Under the pieces are notes generated by a model. That model was not told the DNA's origin and made no database searches. It was given only the letters and a program-made list of their open reading frames with translations. A DNA stretch of 64,000 nucleotides from Flavipsychrobacter sp. Lineage in GTDB: Bacteria; Bacteroidota; Bacteroidia; Chitinophagales; Chitinophagaceae. The stretch spans positions 140,360-204,359 of the forward strand of contig JAEUVY010000080.1 in assembly GCA_016786565.1 (NCBI GenBank), given 5' to 3'. This document shows positions 61,354 to 64,000 of the stretch, piece after piece (positions within the stretch are counted from its first letter, which is position 1; each line of letters starts with the position of its first letter). The translations under genes were made by a program, and so were the position numbers.

Positions 61354-62052
61354 ATGGAGTATACCCCCGGCCATGATATTCCCTGTGTTTACAAGGGGAA
61401 TCAGTTCGCTTGCGCCAGTGGCTTGGGTGCATGGTCGTGTATCACGGTGATCCCCGCGGCGGTTTTTATCCTGTCCGGAAGGAGTGTTGCTGAGTTTGCC
61501 GAGGTGGGTATGTTGCTGGTTCCTGCGACCGCAATGCTACTGGTGTTCTTCGGACTGGCTTCACTTACCCTTTGGTATTTTGAAGCAGACGCAGATCAAT
61601 TGGTGGTGCGCAATCATAACCTCCTTTTTCTGAAGCGTGCCATTCTTTGGGAAGAAATAAGCCGTGTGGTGCTGGATAACAACCGCGCCGAACTGCTGCT
61701 GAAAAACGGAAGCAGGAAGGTGATACGTGCCGAGAGCCTGAAGGACAAAGACTGGCTGGCACTGAAGCAACACATGCTGCGACAGGGCATCACTATCCAG
61801 GACGAGGTAGACTACGAACAGGCGGTAACGCCGCAGGCGCGTAAAGATAGCAGAAGACTGAACCGCGGTTTTGTAATGCTGTTTGCAGTGATAGGCGGGG
61901 GTGCTGCCTTCCTGATAAACAGAGAAGTTGCCCGCTGGATATTGGCACTGTGGGTAGTGCTCGGTTTCGTGGTGGGGTTGGTAGTGCTCTTCTTCTGGTA
62001 TATGATGGGCGGAAATGACGACACCAAAAACAATGAAGACAAGCCGCAATGA
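61354..62052 (+). CDS. membrane protein with PH-like domain
   Basis: 232 residues. Two transmembrane helices near residues 27-44 and 50-73, a beta-rich domain (SLTLWYFEADADQLVVRNHN, ILWEEISRVVLDNNRAELLL, SRKVIRAESLKDKDW) like a bacterial PH domain, and two more helices at about 173-215, then an acidic tail. Function unknown. Starts 17 bases after dxs and overlaps the next gene by 4 bases. Confidence 0.65.
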   Translation: MEYTPGHDIPCVYKGNQFACASGLGAWSCITVIPAAVFILSGRSVAEFAEVGMLLVPATAMLLVFFGLASLTLWYFEADADQLVVRNHNLLFLKRAILWEEISRVVLDNNRAELLLKNGSRKVIRAESLKDKDWLALKQHMLRQGITIQDEVDYEQAVTPQARKDSRRLNRGFVMLFAVIGGGAAFLINREVARWILALWVVLGFVVGLVVLFFWYMMGGNDDTKNNEDKPQ

Positions 62053-62531
62053 CAAACTATAAAGTGTATATCCGCTCGTGGTTGTTATGGGCTGTGGCAT
62101 TTGTTGTCTACAGCTTCATAGGCCTGGTGATTGCAGTATTGACAGGAGAAGCGATCAGTGACGCGTTCATCTTCTTCCTGTGGCTGGGGTTGATGGTGGT
62201 TGCTCACATTGCAGCACAGGGCACGGCAAGCATACGAATGCAGGCGACCATAGAAGACGATAAGCTGGTGCTGATGACCATTCGCGGCAATTTCTTTCTG
62301 CCCGATAAAGAACTTCTTATTCCTATCAGCAACCTGAAAGAAGTGTCGCTAAAGGAGTATTATATGGGTGGCGTATATCTGCATCTGGTCACAAAGGACG
62401 GGCATATCCGATCGCTGATGCGGAAAGAACACCTGTTCAGTAAAAATGACTCCTTTCTGGAATTGTGTGTTGCCTTGAAGAATGCTATGGCGCAGCATGA
62501 GCAGCATCCGACTACTGACAACGCCGTTTAG
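62049..62531 (+). CDS. membrane protein with PH-like domain
   Basis: 160 residues. Two transmembrane helices (WLLWAVAFVVYSFIGLVIAV; FIFFLWLGLMVVAHIAA) and a small beta-rich domain (KLVLMTIRGNFFLPDKELLI, ISNLKEVSLKEYYMGGVYL). It resembles the upstream protein in layout; the two probably come from one ancestor or act together. Coupled by ATGA. Overlaps the end of the opposite O-methyltransferase gene by 4 bases. Confidence 0.65.
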   Translation: MTNYKVYIRSWLLWAVAFVVYSFIGLVIAVLTGEAISDAFIFFLWLGLMVVAHIAAQGTASIRMQATIEDDKLVLMTIRGNFFLPDKELLIPISNLKEVSLKEYYMGGVYLHLVTKDGHIRSLMRKEHLFSKNDSFLELCVALKNAMAQHEQHPTTDNAV

Positions 62532-63178
62532 TCGCGCAGCTTCCTGGTTATCATCAACCCGTCGCGCACCGGCAGCAGCAACCGCTCCACGCGGTCGTCT
62601 GCGGCTATCTTCTGGTTATACGCGTGCATGGCGCGGCCGGCCTTGCCACGCTCTTCCTCCGGCAATATCACCTCTCCGTGAAAGAGGACATTATCTGCAA
62701 TGATGTAGCCGCCCACCGGCACCTTGGGGAACACCATGTCGTAATACAGACTGTAGTTGCCTTTGTCGGCATCTATGAAAACAAGATCGAACGAGATATC
62801 CAATGTGGGGATGATGTCTGCCGCCTTGCCGGTGTGCTGTGTAATAGCCGCCGACAGGCCCGCATCGGCAATGTGATTTGCTGCCATCTCCTTCAGTTCG
62901 CTGCTCACGTCTATGGTGTGCAGGTGGCCGCCCTGCTGCAATCCCTGCGCCAGGCAAATAGCGGAGTAGCCTGTATAGGTACCCAGCTCCAGCACATATT
63001 GCGGCCGTATCATGTGGCTGAGCATTTGCAGCAATGCCCCCTGTATGTGACCGGAGAGCATGCGCGCATCGTGCCGCGTACTGGTAGCCCTGTTGAGGGC
63101 CGCAAGTACATCAGACTCGGGCGTGGTGAAGGACGCGCTGTATTGCTCTATAGCTTCAGATACAAGAGTGTGTGCCAT
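62528..63178 (-). CDS. class I SAM-dependent O-methyltransferase (catechol-OMT type)
   Basis: 216 residues. SAM-binding ELGTYTGYSAICLAQGL, HTIDVSSELKEMAANHI, and the metal-binding FDLVFIDADKGNYSLYYDMV followed by GGYIIADNVLFHGEV match the caffeoyl-CoA/catechol O-methyltransferase family (PF01596). The metal ligands are the Asp in FIDAD and the AsP/Asn in ADNV. The acceptor is a vicinal diol or similar. Starts 2 bases after the LOG gene, so it belongs to the same operon. Confidence 0.9.
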   Translation of the reverse strand: MAHTLVSEAIEQYSASFTTPESDVLAALNRATSTRHDARMLSGHIQGALLQMLSHMIRPQYVLELGTYTGYSAICLAQGLQQGGHLHTIDVSSELKEMAANHIADAGLSAAITQHTGKAADIIPTLDISFDLVFIDADKGNYSLYYDMVFPKVPVGGYIIADNVLFHGEVILPEEERGKAGRAMHAYNQKIAADDRVERLLLPVRDGLMITRKLRD

Positions 63179-63180
63179 TA

Positions 63181-63879
63181 TCAGAAATTAGGTTGCAGTT
63201 TGTTGTGAGAATAGAATTCGCTGATGTAGGCAACTACCTCATCGGCTGTATCAAACACTTTTATCAGTTCCAGATCGCCGGGGCTGATGTTCTGTTCGGC
63301 CTCCAGCATAGATTCACGCATCCAGTTGAACAGACCGTTCCAATAGGCCGAGCCTACACATACCATGGGCGTTTGGGTGAACTTGCGGGTCTGGATCAGT
63401 GTGGCCACTTCAAAGAACTCGTCCATGGTGCCCCAGCCGCCCGGCATCATGATGAAGCCCTGCGCATACTTGGTAAACATCACCTTGCGCACGAAGAAGT
63501 AATCGAAGTTGATGGACGTGTCCTTGTTGATGTAGGGATTGCTTTCCTGCTCAAAAGGGAGGTCAATGTTCAGACCCACCGAAGTGCCGTTGGCCAGGTG
63601 TGCGCCTTTGTTGGCTGCCTCCATTATGCCGGGACCGCCACCGGTTATGATCCCGAAACCCTCCTGTGCCAGCCTGCGCGATATCTCTACCGTAAGCTCA
63701 TAATACTTATGCCCGGGTTTAGTGCGCGCCGACCCGAAGATGGACACACAGGGACCTATGCGTGCCAGGGTCTCGAAACCCTGAACGAACTCGGCCATTA
63801 TCTTGAATATCTGCCAGCTGGAATGGGCTTTGGTCTCGGTCCAGTCGCGCGATTTGATGCTTCTTATCTGTTCTTTCAT
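63181..63879 (-). CDS. LOG-family protein (TIGR00730 Rossmann fold)
   Basis: 232 residues. Contains the LOG motifs GGGPGIMEAANKGA and PGGWGTMDEFFEV. These enzymes cleave nucleoside 5'-monophosphates to base and ribose 5-phosphate (cytokinin riboside hydrolase in plants); the natural substrate in bacteria is a purine nucleotide. N-terminus of about 50 residues before the fold (SIKSRDWTETKAHSSWQ) is longer than minimal LOG proteins but common in this phylum. Its ATG overlaps the upstream gene's stop (ATGA). Confidence 0.92.
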   Translation of the reverse strand: MKEQIRSIKSRDWTETKAHSSWQIFKIMAEFVQGFETLARIGPCVSIFGSARTKPGHKYYELTVEISRRLAQEGFGIITGGGPGIMEAANKGAHLANGTSVGLNIDLPFEQESNPYINKDTSINFDYFFVRKVMFTKYAQGFIMMPGGWGTMDEFFEVATLIQTRKFTQTPMVCVGSAYWNGLFNWMRESMLEAEQNISPGDLELIKVFDTADEVVAYISEFYSHNKLQPNF

Positions 63880-64000
63880 GCTGTTATGGCAGCAGGGGTT
63901 TTAGTCTGCTTGTCTGCTAACAAAAATAGCAGTAAAAATGTGATAGCCGCGTTAATGATGAGCAGCTCCACACCTATCTTATAGCCATGAAAAATGCTGT
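63876..64000 (-). CDS. C-terminus of a membrane transporter (cut by window edge), possibly SSS family
   Basis: Only the last ~40 codons are in view: GYKIGVELLIINAAITFLLL then FLLADKQTKTPAAITA and a stop. A final transmembrane helix with the GYKIGVELLIIN lead-in is what many Bacteroidota sodium:solute symporters end with; the identity is a guess from that short stretch. Upstream gene of the LOG / O-methyltransferase operon. Confidence 0.5.
   Translation of the reverse strand, partial: SIFHGYKIGVELLIINAAITFLLLFLLADKQTKTPAAITA

Noticed and set aside
1..64000. CRISPR array
   Set aside because: Repeats present are long, few and irregularly spaced; no short regularly spaced repeats and no cas genes were seen.
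1..64000. tRNA and rRNA genes
   Set aside because: I looked in all gaps of more than about 150 bases for a cloverleaf with a GGTTCGA T-loop; only the tmRNA has one.

Overview
The window reads as a chromosomal piece of a member of the Bacteroidota, probably a Chitinophaga-like lineage. Support: Rho carries the long Ala/Pro/Gln-rich insert usual in this phylum; many genes are preceded by a TAnnTTTG -7 element rather than a sigma70 -10 box; there is a TonB-dependent receptor with a CarboxypepD_reg-like N-terminus; one secreted protein ends in a type-IX-secretion-like sorting domain; and the tmRNA tag reads GEYSYAMAA. Coding DNA is near 50% GC by eye. The genus is not certain.

Layout. 1-17.6 kb is mostly housekeeping and scattered genes: NHL-repeat protein (cut by the edge), chromate transporter, rho, an NAD-dependent epimerase, a GlcD-type flavoenzyme with a metallo-hydrolase, a Pmp3-like peptide, a secreted protein of the family mislabelled asparagine synthetase B, a MoxR ATPase, an HxlR regulator divergent from a DsbA-like protein, and an MFS carrier. 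17.7-27.2 kb is a denitrification island: an FNR-type regulator with four well-placed cysteines, a Crp/Fnr palindrome, an alginate-export-type porin, a NirK-cytochrome c fusion, a NirV-like protein, a SCO protein, NorC, NorB, NorQ and NorD. Together these would reduce nitrite to N2O; no nosZ is present. 27.2-31.4 kb is a mosaic of duplicated DNA holding a lipoprotein gene, a Fic AMP-transferase and three copies of a tiny membrane protein. 31.4-41 kb has TonB, a TonB receptor, a Crp-family regulator, two sensor proteins and a TPR protein. ssrA (tmRNA) at 41.2 kb is followed by a second repeat-bounded island (41.7-47.9 kb) with a type IIG restriction-modification enzyme and unknown proteins. 48-54.5 kb has an MFS carrier, panD, a flippase-like membrane protein, rfaE2, korA and a GNAT enzyme. 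54.7-61.3 kb is a light-related block: three different photolyase/cryptochrome-family genes, a DUF2256 zinc-ribbon gene, then dxs. The end holds two small membrane proteins, and an operon of a cut transporter, a LOG-family protein and an O-methyltransferase.

The most interesting signal is a family of ~280-315 bp non-coding repeats, five copies. In two places a pair lies in inverted orientation with the same conserved end (TATGATAGTGCG) facing inward around a cargo: Fic in one case, the restriction-modification system in the other. The members of each pair resemble one another more than the other copies. Other repeats (a 38-bp perfect direct repeat, ~140-bp hairpin elements with compensatory changes, gene-tail fossils with only synonymous changes) sit at the cassette boundaries. 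This looks like a repeat-driven gene-cassette exchange system with no transposase in the window. A second theme is promoters whose -7 element ends 4-7 nt before the start codon, which suggests leaderless mRNAs.
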